DNA from: Adineta steineri
Taxonomy: Eukaryota; Rotifera; Eurotatoria; Adinetida; Adinetidae
DNA length: 64,000 nt
Assembly (NCBI GenBank): GCA_905250115.1
Contig: CAJNOI010000288.1
Span: forward strand, 1-64,000
Direction of reading: 5' to 3'
In this document: positions 35,294 to 47,871 of the stretch, piece after piece
Numbering within the stretch: position 1 is the stretch's first letter
Layout of the letters: each line of letters opens with the position of its first letter
The notes under the pieces: generated by a model
Seen by the model: the letters and a program-made list of their open reading frames with translations, nothing else
The model's database searches: none
Told to the model about the DNA's origin: nothing
Program-made: the position numbers and the translations under genes

Positions 35294-36683
35294 CAGAGAT
35301 GGGACCGGTTCGGTTCGAGTTTTTGAAAAAGTAGAGCGGTTCGGTTCGGTTCGGTTCGAGACATTTAACTCATTCAAAATTTGATATTCAAATACACTCG
35401 TTAGATTGTTTGGATCTATTCAAAAATTACATGATTATATAACTTTTATGCATAAATTCTTTGCATAAACTGTTAAGACTAATTTTTTTATATAGAACGG
35501 GTGCTTTTCCACTTTTTGAACATTGAATATTAAGGCGCTCAGAAACGTTTGATCTGATTTAACTTGTGCAACGTAACTGATAAATAAAATTTGATAATCT
35601 TATTTATTGTTTTAAATAAACGACGACTGCTGGAACTACTATTACATTATTAAAGCATGTTCATTATAAATCCGACCTATTCGTCTAAAAAGATCATCAT
35701 ATGAATAATTAAAATGACCACTTCTAGTTATCTGCGAAACAAGCATTCCTTTGTATAAACCAGCTCCAAAATCATAAGTCATGTTTTAGAACGATTAACA
35801 GTTTTTTAAAAGATATGAATATAAGATATTGCTATGAAAAACAATCATAAAAATGTACTGATAACTAATCTGAATATAGACTCCAACCTGTATAGTTTGT
35901 TTATATCGCATATGATCGAATAATTATTATAAATAAGTTAGGAAATTAAAATAAATTCTGATGCTTAAGTCGGATATACTAACTTAAAATCACTGTAACT
36001 AATAAAATAATTTTAAACTCATTTTTTGTTAAATGAAGTCATTCTATTAACTAAGCAACATATTAGAGCCAGTAGTAAGATATATCTAATATTATTCATT
36101 GAAAACCATAATACAAAGGCACATGTTTCTTCTGATATGAGTGACTTAGAAGTTATCACAATCATAATATAGTCTTTGCAACTGGGTACAGTACCTCGCT
36201 TATTCGAAACTTGGCGATCATAGTACTCGCTGACATAATGCACTATGAAGGTTTAGAAGAAACAAGTAGTGTCCAAATAAGGACAAAAATAATAAAAATA
36301 TTCAAACAAAATTGTATGACAGTTGAACAAGTTATGTTTTTACGTGTCCATAATCGGTATTCAATAATTGCAAGTGGAATAGTTTACGAATATTTTCCAT
36401 ACCAAGACTATACGCAAAGATTAACTTCTTTTAGTAAATTAGCACGCTTACTAATTATTAAACAGATTTTGATCATTAGACATTATTGTGTGTCCAAAGT
36501 GGTCTAAAATTGATCATATGGTTTTTAAATAATTTCATGTAAATTTTGGCTTGGTTCGGTTCGGTTCGGTTCGGTTTGAGATCTTTTCGGTCCGGTTCGG
36601 TTCGGTTCGCGTTTTTGAAAAAGTAGGGCGGTTCGGTTCGGTTCGGTTCGGTTCGAGAAAAACACGAATCGATCCCATCTCTG
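35294..36683. mobile_element. Non-autonomous hAT-type transposon, 1.39 kb
   Basis: Terminal inverted repeats CAGAGATGGGA..TCCCATCTCTG, flanked by an exact 8-bp duplication TTATATAT (35286-35293 and 36684-36691). An 8-bp duplication and CAGAGATGGG termini are hallmarks of the hAT superfamily. Just inside each end are tandem GGTTCG/CGGTTCGGTT subterminal repeats (35310-35360 and 36548-36657), with the shared block GTTTTTGAAAAAGTAG present at both ends. No hAT transposase is recognisable, so mobility would depend on an enzyme supplied elsewhere. Two short minus-strand open stretches inside may be captured host sequence. Confidence 0.85.
35645..35785 (-). pseudogene. Possible captured exon inside the hAT element
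   Basis: The minus strand reads YDFGAGLYKGMLVSQITRSG then HFNYSYDDLFRRIGRIYNEH before a stop. The composition is coding-like but I recognise no family. A second minus-strand stretch at about 36300-36019 has a signal-peptide-like run (IFIIFVLIWTLLVSSKPS), a stop, then YYDRQVSNKRGTVPSCKDY. Confidence 0.25.
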
Positions 36684-36691
36684 TTATATAT

Positions 36692-37080
36692 ATTGTTTTT
36701 CATTTTTATTCAAGATAAATCATGCGCATATATTCACCCGAGTATAGATCAGTTTAATCTCTACATATACGATAGTGAATATCCGATTTAAAAGACGATA
36801 GAGAACTGGATTTTCTAAACTTTTCAGTTTAATATATTCTAATTTTTCAAGTAATAGAGAACTTAATGTTGCATCGCATTGAAAACAGTTACAAAACTCC
36901 TGCCTCGTACATTTTCATATCTTTCGTCATCCAAATGTAAAATAGTCTGTCATTGAGATTTCTGTCGTAGATTGATGAGTTTTTCACTTTGTTGCATTTT
37001 ATTTCTTATTCCATCATCGTTTCATTTTCATTCTTTAGCATTAACTGTAAGATTATTATCCTAATAGATACTTACTTCAA
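36692..37080. other. Spacer between transposon and GPCR
   Basis: No feature recognised; likely promoter of the receptor. Confidence 0.4.
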
Positions 37081-38031
37081 ATGGTTTGGATCTCTGAGAA
37101 GGATGTATTCTATTCAAATAACGAAGTCGAACAATTGTTATGTTTTTGGTTGTTTCTTGTATTTGATATTGTTGCTATTCTCTGCTCATTGTTCGTACTC
37201 TATCATTTACTGAGAGAACGAAGTTTGAGAGAAGCTCTCTATAATCATACAACAATAGTTATACTTCTACTGAATCTCATCTATCAATTGATTGATATTC
37301 CGTTACATTTACAATATTTTAAAATGGGTATTGTTCGTCCGAGTAGTTCAACTCTTTGTCTTTTCTGGTGGTTTATCGATTATGGTTTCTTTTTTCTTAA
37401 TCTTGTTGTACTCATGTGGGTATCGTTTGAACGTCATATTCTTATTTTTCATTCGTGGATCATGGCTACACAACGAACACGTTTGCTCTTTCACTATCTC
37501 CCAATATTTGTTATCATTTTATTTCTGATAATTTTCTATGGTATTGCAATTTTTGTACCACCTTGTCAAAATACCTTTGATTTTACAAAAGATCTTTGTG
37601 GTATGGGTGAATGTTATAGCTCACTACCATTTTTTGGGCTCATTGAACGAATTGGTTTCGCTATCATACCTATGTTTCTCATTGTTATATTCAGTATGAG
37701 TTTACTTGTTCGGGTTGTTTGGCAAAAATATCGAATTCAACGAGCTGTAGATTGGCGAAAGCAGAGAAAACTAACTGTACATCTTATTTCTATGTCGTTA
37801 GTATATTTATGTTTTGATGGTCCATTAACAATGATCAATCTTGTTCGTTTATGTGGTCAACCCAATTGGGCTCATGATCTTTGGACAGTATTTTTCTACA
37901 TCTCTTACTTTCCTATTCTACTTTTACCAATGATCTGTCTTGGTTCATTACCTGAATTACGAAAGAAAGTAACAGGACTCAATCCACGACAACGGCAACC
38001 AGTTGCAGCTGCAATAGCAATTCGTACATAA
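37081..38031 (+). CDS. Rhodopsin-like GPCR, single exon (E-R variant)
   Basis: 316 residues with seven helices. The TM3 Cys is near 93, and loop 2 is Cys-rich (CQNTFDFTKDLCGMGEC). TM3 ends SFERHILIFHSW with E117-R118 in place of D-R. Loop 3 is basic (WQKYRIQRAVDWRKQRK). TM7 is followed by SLPELRKKV. Differs from the other receptors here in the FDGPLTMINLVRLCGQP stretch before TM7, pointing to a separate subfamily. Complete; telomere-like hairpin 55 bp after the stop. Confidence 0.8.
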   Translation: MVWISEKDVFYSNNEVEQLLCFWLFLVFDIVAILCSLFVLYHLLRERSLREALYNHTTIVILLLNLIYQLIDIPLHLQYFKMGIVRPSSSTLCLFWWFIDYGFFFLNLVVLMWVSFERHILIFHSWIMATQRTRLLFHYLPIFVIILFLIIFYGIAIFVPPCQNTFDFTKDLCGMGECYSSLPFFGLIERIGFAIIPMFLIVIFSMSLLVRVVWQKYRIQRAVDWRKQRKLTVHLISMSLVYLCFDGPLTMINLVRLCGQPNWAHDLWTVFFYISYFPILLLPMICLGSLPELRKKVTGLNPRQRQPVAAAIAIRT

Positions 38032-38086
38032 GCACGATTATCGTAGTTTTCAATTTTGACTTAATAAATTCATTATTTTTTTGAAT

Positions 38087-38140
38087 ATGGGTGTAGGTAT
38101 GAATAGTGACTGACTGTCAAACTCATACCCACACCCTCAA
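38087..38140. repeat. Telomere-like hairpin
   Basis: ATGGGTGTAGGTATGA faces CTCATACCCACACCCTCAAG; one of the best-paired copies. Confidence 0.7.
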
Positions 38141-38807
38141 GTATACTCAGTCAATGTTTATTCTTTTATACAATATGTTGTATATTTTACTTTTTACACT
38201 CTTCTTCTTTTTAAGCATTCGTTGATGCGTTTAAGAATGATTCGAATAGAACAGTGTTGTTGAAAATATCTATGAGATGTCATCAGGGCACATCTAGCAA
38301 TCTGATATAAATCCATTGAAATTGTGAACGTATTTTGAGAATATGAATATGCGTAAATTGATGAGATTATATGGTATATTTTCATTACACCCACTCGAGC
38401 ATAGATTAACAAGCAATAACCAATATCGTTCAACAATAATATTCAATTAAATATTCAGAATCTATAGTATTGATTTCATTTTTATTTAGTAGATCGAATA
38501 TTTAAACAGTTATATTAATTTTATACCATTTCTATTTGTTTAATGTGCAGAGTATGAAAAGAGGCACCAAATGATTTTGTTTTTTTTTTGCGAGTGAGAA
38601 CGGAAAAGTTATCATGAAGACTATATGAACTTAAGTTGCATAGTAAAGCAGAAATACCAAGAAAGAAATTCTATCATGCGCCTTTATTTCACAGTACTTT
38701 ATATAAATATCATAAGTTATTGCACAAAATATTTTCGGTAAAAATAATAAATCATTCAAATATTATATAAGTATGCTAATAGGTTTTTTTTCGAACTTAT
38801 TTAAATG

Positions 38808-38873
38808 AAGATGTGGCTGTATCTAGGATGTATCATATTTTCACTCATCTAAAATCCACCAACACCCTCAAGA
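38808..38873. repeat. Decayed telomere-like hairpin
   Basis: GAAGATGTGGCTGT and AATCCACCAACACCCTCAAG; arms weakly complementary but the same end motif (ACACCCTCAAG) as at 38130. Confidence 0.4.
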
Positions 38874-39647
38874 TTATGTATACAACTATTGACAAAAATT
38901 CATGAAACATCTAAACATGTCTTTTTCTTTCTTTGTGTTTTTATCAATCGAAGAGAGAATATTTTAAAATAACGTTCACTGATATGAAGTATTTCATTAA
39001 TAAATGTATTAATCCACCTTAATAGATTACCTTTGTAATTCAAGACTTCTTGAAAATTTATTTTCTTTCTCTCACTTTACTCTGCGATCGAAGTTTTCTA
39101 TGTGCTTTACTATTATACTATATAATACGTGTAAGGAAATATGACTCATCAAATAGAAATAAATTATAAAAACAAAACAAAATAAAACATTATTTCATGA
39201 TAACATTTAGTTATCAGAATTGTTAATTGGTAAGACAATAACGAGATTAATAAAATTGTTATGTTGAAAATAAAGAAAGAGTGAAATGAGTATAACAAGA
39301 AGAAAATTGTCTGTTGTTATTAATGTAAAATGAGATAATAATGATAATGTGTTTTATTTGAATGTAAATCTACTTTGTGTCTAATTTCAAATATGTGAAA
39401 TAAAAATGAAAACGCTTTTATGTTATATATTGTCAATTGATGACTTTCAAGATTATACCTCTTATGTTTGTTGCAATCTTTACCTATAACTATTTTTTTC
39501 GCTTCTTTCACACATGTGCTTGATCATATTTTGCCTCTTTCTCTTTCTGTTCTTCGACATCAATATAGAATACAAAAAAATATTTTTCGTTTCGTTTATT
39601 CATCCAAACAAGCGAATACATATATAGGAAATTTTCGTTATAACTTC

Positions 39648-40493
39648 ATGACAACACCATTGAATTTGAATAATCTCATCAATGCGAAACCGAGATTACG
39701 CATCAAAATTAACACTGATCGATCCTTCATGGCTACTGATGACGACAAATACTTACTCTACTGTCCGAATCACAGTCTTGCAGCTATAGATATACAGACA
39801 GGACACGAATTGATAAATGTAAAACGAGATTTTGACGTGTTTGATCTATGTTGGTCATCGTATCTGAATCAATTTCTAATAATGAGTGGACTGGGTGACT
39901 ACAAACTCTATTCATTAGATATTATTGGTTCAAAAAGTATTGAACAAGTTATAAAATTTTCACAAACAATGTGGAAATGTACATGTCATAGTGAGAGACT
40001 ACTTGTAAGTAGTGGTTACGAAGGAGCTATCATTGAAGAATACAATATGAATAATTTTAAATTGATTCAAACATACAAAACACCAATCTCATGTCGAGAG
40101 AATCAAGAAATTGTATCAATTCAATTTAATACTGATGGAACATGTCTTGGTGTTCTTCTTCGATATGGACGAAAAGATGAATATTATGGAGTACCACTTG
40201 AATATGATTATTACACCTTTGAATTACGTAATAGTTCGAGCCAGATGAATTTATTGAGTTGTTATACAAATCTACCTAACATGAATTATGACCTTCTTCC
40301 ATTCGCAGATGGTCAATTTATGGTTTATGCATTTATGGATAAGAAATTCTTGTTATTTGATTGCAATGGTAAACTTAAAGAAACAATTCACTGTGATGGA
40401 ACAAACATAGTTTCAATGACAATGAGCATTAAGAAAAACTCTCTTATGATATTAACACGTTTACCCGATGAACTTCATTTTTATGACATTTAA
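39648..40493 (+). CDS. Propeller-like (WD-type) protein, family unclear
   Basis: 281 residues if started at ATG 39648, where soluble sequence begins (MTTPLNLNNLINAKPRLRIK). An in-frame ATG at 39468 would add 60 atypical residues. The protein shows a recurring beta-strand pattern with about 40-residue spacing: YLLYCPNHSLAAIDIQTGHE, FDLCWSSYLNQFLIMSG, RLLVSSGYEGAIIEEYN, IVSIQFNTDGTCLGVLL, FMVYAFMDKKFLLFDCNGK. This fits a six- to seven-blade WD-like beta-propeller without strict WD dipeptides. Probably a scaffold; no partner can be named. Confidence 0.6.
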   Translation: MTTPLNLNNLINAKPRLRIKINTDRSFMATDDDKYLLYCPNHSLAAIDIQTGHELINVKRDFDVFDLCWSSYLNQFLIMSGLGDYKLYSLDIIGSKSIEQVIKFSQTMWKCTCHSERLLVSSGYEGAIIEEYNMNNFKLIQTYKTPISCRENQEIVSIQFNTDGTCLGVLLRYGRKDEYYGVPLEYDYYTFELRNSSSQMNLLSCYTNLPNMNYDLLPFADGQFMVYAFMDKKFLLFDCNGKLKETIHCDGTNIVSMTMSIKKNSLMILTRLPDELHFYDI

Positions 40494-40992
40494 CTTAGTT
40501 TTTTCTTCAATACAGTCAATATTTAGAATAAAAACAACAATCCATTGAAATATATGAAGAAAGAGATTTTTTATTAAATAAACTTTTTTCATATCAAAAT
40601 TAAAAATCTCTCTCATCATTTTATACATAAATATTCAAACGTTCACATTTTTTACATTAAAAATAGTTCGTTTATTTTATTCTTAATAAGAGTATCCGGG
40701 TGAGTATGATCAATATAATACATTCTCACAAAAAAATAAAGCAGAAGTTAATAAATATATATGAATGTATAATGAGAAATTATCCATGACTATGATATTC
40801 TCTTTTACATAAAAATTAAATCGGCTAAGAGTTCAGCTATTCAAAAAATACATATTTAATATTTGTATAAAAAAACCATCAGCGGATTACATGTAAAGTT
40901 GATTAAACATTAAAAAAAGAATTTAAGTTGATGAGAATGAACAATTGTTGAATGGATCGAAGAAACTAATGAAACATTTTGGAAAAAATAGT

Positions 40993-41294
40993 TTGTCAAT
41001 AAAAGATGTCGATTCAAGAAAAACTCATGTCACGATGATGTTGAAAATGACGATGGACGAAATGATGATGCAACTATATATAAAATGGATTATGAGAATG
41101 AACAAATTTATTACGCTGACGTAGAAACATTTCCAGGGATAATACTACTTCATCCATCTCAACAAATTCAAAATGATATGATGGCAATGATGGCTGCCAG
41201 AGCAAATATATTAAATGATAAAGAAAATCCGATTGTCGTCTCAACTGGTAATACAAAAACACAAGAGCACTCTCAACAGGGACACTTAAATTAA
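40993..41294 (+). CDS. Possible terminal exon or small ORF, unknown
   Basis: Open from an AG at about 40992 to a stop at 41294. It encodes an acidic patch (SCHDDVENDDGRNDDATIYK), then YYADVETFPGIILLHPSQQI and QNDMMAMMAARANIL, then a Gln/Thr-rich tail. The composition looks protein-like. No upstream exon or family was found, and an in-frame stop precedes it. Could be a decayed gene end. Confidence 0.3.
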
Positions 41295-41627
41295 TAATGA
41301 TCGATATTCCTTTGTTCTTTGTTCTTTTTTCAGTTTCTCACGTTTACAGTTTGTTATTTTATGTTTCAAATGACTGTTGTTTAATTATAAAATTTAAACA
41401 AATGAAGACATATTGATAAAGATGGGGCACACCATATTTTAAGAAGAAATTGAATAGAAAAATAATTTTTTTCTCTGCCAGGAGAACATGTGTAATGTAT
41501 CATCTGCTTTGCGTTGCTATAATTTGAATTATTTATTGCATAGCATGATATCTCTCGTTGAAACGACCAAAATAGAAGTTTTTCATTTTCTTTGTTGTCA
41601 CATTACTTGCATCGCTTGATTGCTGTT

Positions 41628-41672
41628 GAGAGTGTGGATGTGACATTTGTATTTAACTCATCCACACTCGTC
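41628..41672. repeat. Telomere-like hairpin
   Basis: GAGAGTGTGGATGTG faces AACTCATCCACACTCGTCC; near-perfect 10-bp core. Confidence 0.65.
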
Positions 41673-42922
41673 CTAGGTCTTGATAATTGTTTGTATTCAT
41701 GAGTGTATCTCGGTTGAAATTGTCTATCTTGCTACATTTACATTTATTGTTCGATTCATCTGGTATTCCTTACATTAATAGATAATGATTCTCTTTACAC
41801 CTTATAGTTAATTTATATTATTATTACACATTTCTCTCTCTTTTTCTTTTGATTTTAAAATATATGTATAATTATATTGTTTTTCTCCTTTCCGCTTCTC
41901 TTCATATACATGATTTTGTAAACAAGAGAGATTGTATCGAGACATCACAGAAGCATATTTGATGAGATATTGCTAGTGATGAATGTTCAAAAGAATGAAT
42001 ATGATATTTTATGCGGAAACACTTACGAGTCAAAGTAATTAAATTTTTCTCATTTTTTTATATTTTATGTCGATGATAAGATCATCATCACGTTGCGATA
42101 ACTCGTGACGACATATTTATAATCTTTTTTTCTTTTCTGAAAACGCCTCTTACTAAATTTAATTAAAGAAAAAAAGCTAGAAGATCGTTATAAATAGGTG
42201 TGCTTTAACTCTAATATTCGTTATTTAATGAAAACACAAAGAAGTATGTATACATAAGTTCCGTCAATTTTTTAATCTTATTTGAACCGATTCGAGAGTA
42301 CTAATCATGTAACGATTCATTTGATAAACTGTTTTCGTTACTGTGTTACAATATTATATTTAATATATACTGGATCTTTATTGAAAATTAAAAGAACTCT
42401 GCCATATTTTCTACTCTACTTCTAAGAAGACTTTTCTATCTTTCTAGTAGATCTTTTTTTCTATGGAGATGAGACTTATTAGTAACGATTGTCGATAAAT
42501 ATTCATCGTAGATGTATATGAAAATATTCAATTTGATTATAATCCGATAAAAGAAAATAAAAAGTCGATTTTTCTTTTAAAAAAATAAGATATTGAAATT
42601 TTATTCTTTTAATATTATCAAAGTTCAACATTATTAATAAAGCGTTTGTTTTTCCTGAGGAATATCATTAATGAATAATGAATAAGATCAACGATGCATA
42701 TGAAAAAGATATTAAATAATCTTATGAGTTTAGTAAGTAAATAAGATTTAATGAACGTTAGAATCATTCTAGACATAAGTAGTTCATCGTATTATGACAG
42801 TCTTTGTAGCTGTGAGGACATTTATCTTTGCTGAACACATAAATAAAAGGAAGAAATAAGTAGTGATTTTAATTTCTTTCATCTATTTTCTATATAAAAC
42901 AATAGATTAACATCTATCGACA

Positions 42923-43947
42923 ATGAGTAGCTATGCATCAATATTAACACAGATCTTATCTAACATTACATTATATATCGATTATATTACTTTAATTTTT
43001 GGTACAATTGGTGGTATTTGTAATTTAATAACATTTACTAGTCGACAGATGCGTCAATCTGCCGCTGTATTCTATTTATTATATGGAACAATCTTTCAAT
43101 TATTGACTATTTTATATTGTGTTTCAATGCGTTTGTTTTATGATCGATCTGGAAGTAATTTACAAAATGAATCATCTATATTTTGTAAATTACGATATTA
43201 TTTTGTTGTAACATTACCTGCACTTGCCTCCTATTATATGTTTTTGGCTACTCTCGATCGATGTTTTTGTACATCTATCAATGTTAAAATACGTGCATGG
43301 AGTCAAATTAAAATTGCAAAACGATTGTCAATCGTTATGCCAATAGTTGGTTTTATAATTTCAATCCATATATTTATTCTTTATGATATTTATAATAATT
43401 TATGTCAAATTAAACCAGGAAGTATTTATACTTTTATCTTTACAGGTTATTTAATTGTTATTGTCACATTTTTACCGAATATTCTTATGTTAATATTTTC
43501 TCTTATCACTGTATCGGCTGTGAGAAATTCACGACAACGAGTCAATACTACAAATCGAGTCAATAGTATGCCAAATAGACAGCGTCCACAACGTTTAGAA
43601 TTAAAACTTATTAAGGTTACACATTTTCTTTTCAATTCATAATTAAATTAATCTATGAATTTTTTTTAAACATTTAGATAATTGTTATACAAGTAATTCT
43701 CAACGTCTTACTTTCTCTACTACGTCTTGGTTCGTATAGTTACAATATCATCACCAATAGTATTTCCAATCCAACAATCAATCAACGTACTGCAGCAGGA
43801 TTCGCTATATCACTTGGTGGTTCTTTATATTTTTTTAGCTATGCCATACCTTTTTATGCGTCAATGATTTCAACAAAATATTTTCGTGATATATTTTATC
43901 AAAGAATTCTTCTTTTCTATCGTCGTTGTCTGAGACAATTTATATAA
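42923..43947 (+). CDS. Rhodopsin-like GPCR (2 exons)
   Basis: Exons at about 42923-43615 and 43678-43947 (62-nt intron after TM5/loop 3) give 320 residues. TM1 contains GTIGGICNLITF. The TM3 Cys is at about 88, and TM3 ends LDRCFCTS (D112-R113-C114). Exon 2 supplies TM6 (IIVIQVILNVLLSLLRLGSY) and TM7 (LYFFSYAIPFYASMISTKYF). Reading through the intron would truncate the receptor before TM6, so splicing is required. Confidence 0.82.
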
Positions 43948-44762
43948 ACAAATCGATATTAATTATTCTTATTATTAACTCTTATCCAAATAAACATTAG
44001 AAACAATCATCAATACTTCTAACATTCATATAGTATTTTTTCTTTTAAATTAAATAAAACGTTTAGTTCACAAAAGGTTTTCTCATTATATCCGATAGTT
44101 TATATAAAGTAAAAATCAAATAAAAAAAAGATGTCTGTCAGTCAAACATGTAATGTATGAATATAGTCGGATGTTTGTAAGCACATTCACATTCTATTTA
44201 TCAATTTTACTAATGATGAAAGATATTTTTCAAGGCAAGGAAAGGAAAGCAAGCAAATGATAGGAACAATCTTGATACTTGAACATCTATTTGAAAAATC
44301 TATTATTGGGAATTTGAATATATTCTGTCAAGAAAAGTTTCCCACTCTTTCCATAAATAAATTTGAACGAAAAATAGAAAAAACATCATTAATGAATATA
44401 ATCTAAATAGAGAAACATACAAATGTAATAATCAAAGTTCATTAATGAAGTAAATTCACAAATTGTTCACTTAGTGGAAAATCATGAGAGAAAAATATTT
44501 GTTTCATATGTATGATATTTCATGTTATTCATTTTGACTGATCTTATGCGGTGGAGTGAAAAAAAAGTATTCATATGCTTTTTAATGCACTTCAAACATT
44601 TTCTGTCGGTATGAAATAATCACTGCGTTACACTCTAAGATAAGAATAGCTGTGCTTTGATGAGTTTGATAGATTATATATTCCATATAAAACTTGTATA
44701 CAATTACATTAATTAGAAAGAAAACGATTCCGAGTTGCGTATTTGAAAGAATATCAGTAAGG
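43948..44762. other. Intergenic
   Basis: AT-rich; likely promoter of the next receptor. A weak hairpin-like AGTCGGATG..CACATTCACATT lies near 44167. Confidence 0.4.
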
Positions 44763-45797
44763 ATGTCTTCATCGACTGTTTCAGCACTTAATTTTGCTTC
44801 GTCAGAAGTAACGATCTATTTAGGCACCCCACTTCTTCTTACTGGTCTTATTGGTGGAATATTCAATATTATTGTTTTTCTTAGTCTACAAACATTTCGA
44901 CAAAACTCATGTGCATTCTACATGATAGTAATGTCGTGTGCTAACATTGGCCAATTGTTGATGGGTTTACTTTCTCGTCTTGTAATCACTGGATTCAATG
45001 TCGATTGGACAGTTCAATCAGTCTTCTATTGCAAATTTAGAATATTCATGTTGTATATATGTTCACTTATCTCTTTATCATCTATGTGTTTGGTGACAAT
45101 TGATCAATATATGGCAACTTCTTCTCGTCCTCAGTGGCAACAATGGAGCAATATTAAAATAGCTCGTCGCCTATTAGCAGTGTTTATCACAATTTGGATT
45201 CTTCATGCAATTCCAACTTTGATATACTTTAATCATGTTGTATCATCAATTACAGGAGTAATTACGTGTACGAGTACAAGTGCCATTTATCAGCAATACT
45301 ACACCTATGGTTATGTACTTACTTTACTTGGAATTGTACCTGCTTTTATTACAGTTCTATTCGGATGTTTAGCTTATCAAAATGTACGACAACTATCACA
45401 TCGTACATTACCTCTTATTCGACGTCAGTTAGATAAACAATTAACAACAATGGTTCTCTTACAAGTCATCTTCAATTTCTTTGCTCTTGTATCACCTCTG
45501 ATTACAACGATTCTTCTACTACAAAATAATCTCATTAAAGATTCAGTAATTCTTGCTCAAATACAATTAGCAAATTATACCAGCTACATTCTTTATTACT
45601 TTTACTTTGCAGTAAGTGTCACTCGTTTGTTGAGTAATGTTTTTTTTTCTTATATTTATGTTTAGAGTCCATTTTATATTTATATATGTGTTTCTCAACG
45701 ATTTCGTCAACAATTTTTTTATGTAATCTTTGGCGTTCATCTCAAGCGATTCCGACGACCAAGAATTATTATTAATCAAGTACTACCAGAGACATAA
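44763..45797 (+). CDS. Rhodopsin-like GPCR (2 exons; D-Q-Y variant)
   Basis: Exons at about 44763-45611 and 45666-45797 (54-nt intron inside TM7) give 326 residues. The start MSSSTVSALNF fits the family better than an upstream in-frame ATG at 44694. The TM3 Cys is at about 90. TM3 ends TIDQYMATS: the arginine of DRY is replaced by glutamine. Exon 2 completes TM7 (ASPFYIYICVSQRFRQQF) and a basic tail. Closely similar in layout to the receptor at 58563-59628, which has D-Q-F; both share a loop-3 stretch RRQ-D-QLTTMV/QITAMV. Confidence 0.82.
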
Positions 45798-47871
45798 CAA
45801 GGATTGTTAACCATAATCAAGAATCTATAACTAAAACTCTTCAGTGATTAATTCTTTATAATATAAATTATATTTTATTGTCTCTTCAAAATGATTTATC
45901 TATTGAAAAAGTGGAATTTTACAAAAACAAATATCCATTATTGTGTGTAGTAATGTTTTTCATTTAGTTTTAAACCTTATTCCTATTTTTTTCAACATTA
46001 TAAATGAGCAAATCAAGTAGAAAAGCTTTGAGTATACAAGTATAGTAGAAGAAAAGTTGTTATCTTGTATATTAATCTTCTTATGATTATTAGAATATCT
46101 ATGAGCATCTATAGAATTAGAAGAATTGAAAAGGATTGGAAAAAGACAAAGAAGACGATTTTTCTTGGATATTTCCAAACTCGTACTTTTTAAGGAAAAG
46201 AACAGAATTGTGAATGAATCATTTTTTACGTAGTTGTATCAAAATAAAAATAAGTTTCTTTTTGCTTTAAATTCATTCGTAAAAAATCATCTTGTAAGTT
46301 ACTTTTGTTAGTATAATCATTGAATAATGTTTCTATTTGTTTTCTTTCTTATGTATTCGAAGTTGATTAATCTAAAATATTTATTTCCAATTAAAATTCT
46401 AATCAAGTATTACTTTGAAGATTTGAAAATATTTTCTTTTAATTCAAGTCAACTTTTGACATTGAATGAATATCAAATTGAAAGAATTTCTTATTTAACT
46501 GCATTGGTCTCTACTGGATCTCATTTCGATTCAATTAAAATTTAGGACGGCTGTTATTTACCGTGACACGTCAGTTACGCGCGCGACAGTTGCGCGCCGA
46601 CACTTGCGCGCAAAAAAAATTCTTTTCGTTCTGTTTTCGTCTGATTGAATCAGTTATATATATTAACAGAAATAAAGATGTTCTGTTAGTGAGATTGGTT
46701 TATTAAAAAAATATATAGAAGTTATCAATATTGCTTTTTGCTTCAAAATGAGATTAAAACTAAACAAAATAAATCAGATAAAAGTATAAGGAGAAAGTAT
46801 ATATATATATAATAATTTCTAAAATATAAATGTCTCCTATAAATTCAGTCAAAGGCAAAGACCATCGCGCAAAATATGAAAAAATTGATCTTCGAATACG
46901 AAACATGGTTGAAGAATTTCATACTGTTTCGAGAAACGACTATTTTAAAATAGCCAGATCAATATTTAATTTTTGAACGAGTATATTTTTTATTTTCAAT
47001 TATTGTTCACTGAGCGTATTTGTTTGTTTATTGTAAATAAATACTATTTATTTCTGTTAATAATTTATATCAAAAGATTTTTTGAAATTAAAAACAATTT
47101 TATCATCTTTTTCTCAATTCACGCGTAAAAGTGTCAGTCAATCGTTATTTACTCGGTAGAACAAATATTTACTGATCTATCTAAAAATTGTAATATTTTA
47201 TCTATTATCACTCTTTTGAATTTTCTTGTCATTGGATTAAATAAAAGTCCGACTTTTGAAGAAATTGATTTGACTTTCTTTTCGAATATGGATTGTAGTC
47301 TCACACACATGTGTACGTTTAATACCGTTGAATTTCTTTTTATAGGAATCTATGAAAAATAAATCTTTTAAGAGGATTATGAAAGATGTGAACACTTAAA
47401 AAATGAAAGTAATTAGAAGAAATGATTACATTGAATTTTTTCTATATAGGAAAAGTAGACACAATCTTTATATTTCGATTAGAAATAATAAATTTGAAGG
47501 ATTCGTTTGAATGTCTTTGGAACTAAAATAATTTTTTAATTTGTCATTAATTTATCATTTGAAAAATTTGATGAGAATATTATCATCTCTTCTCAGCGAT
47601 TCTTTGGTATACTGTCATTGAATCGAAAATATTTTTTGAAATAGAATAGTAGGCATAAAAGAAGAAAGAAGAAAATAGAACACATGTAGTATTTATATGA
47701 TGTAACTTTCTTTTTTTTTTCTTTCCTTCTCTTTCAATTTTTGTTTGTGCCAATCTCTTCTTATTTCATATAACATAATTGTGAATATGTCCTTCGATCT
47801 CTTGAATCTCTCTAAAAGAAAGTATTGATACTAATATAGGAGAAAAAACAAATATATTTCTATTATACATA
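45798..47871. other. Intergenic; CpG-rich GCGCGC patch
   Basis: 2 kb, no exon recognised. At about 46562-46612 an unusual run of GCGCGC/GCGCGCC and GACACTTGCGCGC stands out, with a related ACGCGTAAAAGTGTCAG at about 47122-47139. TA repeats occur near 46800. Confidence 0.45.

Larger units (their letters stand above)
38032..39647. other. Intergenic with hairpins
   Basis: Apart from the hairpins at 38087 and 38808, no recognised feature. Confidence 0.45.
40494..42922. other. Intergenic with one small possible exon and one hairpin
   Basis: 2.4 kb. Apart from the possible exon near 41 kb and the hairpin at 41628, nothing recognised. Confidence 0.45.

Noticed and set aside
38194-38436. 80-codon minus-strand open frame
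   Set aside because: No similarity seen; lies in intergenic sequence just after a hairpin.
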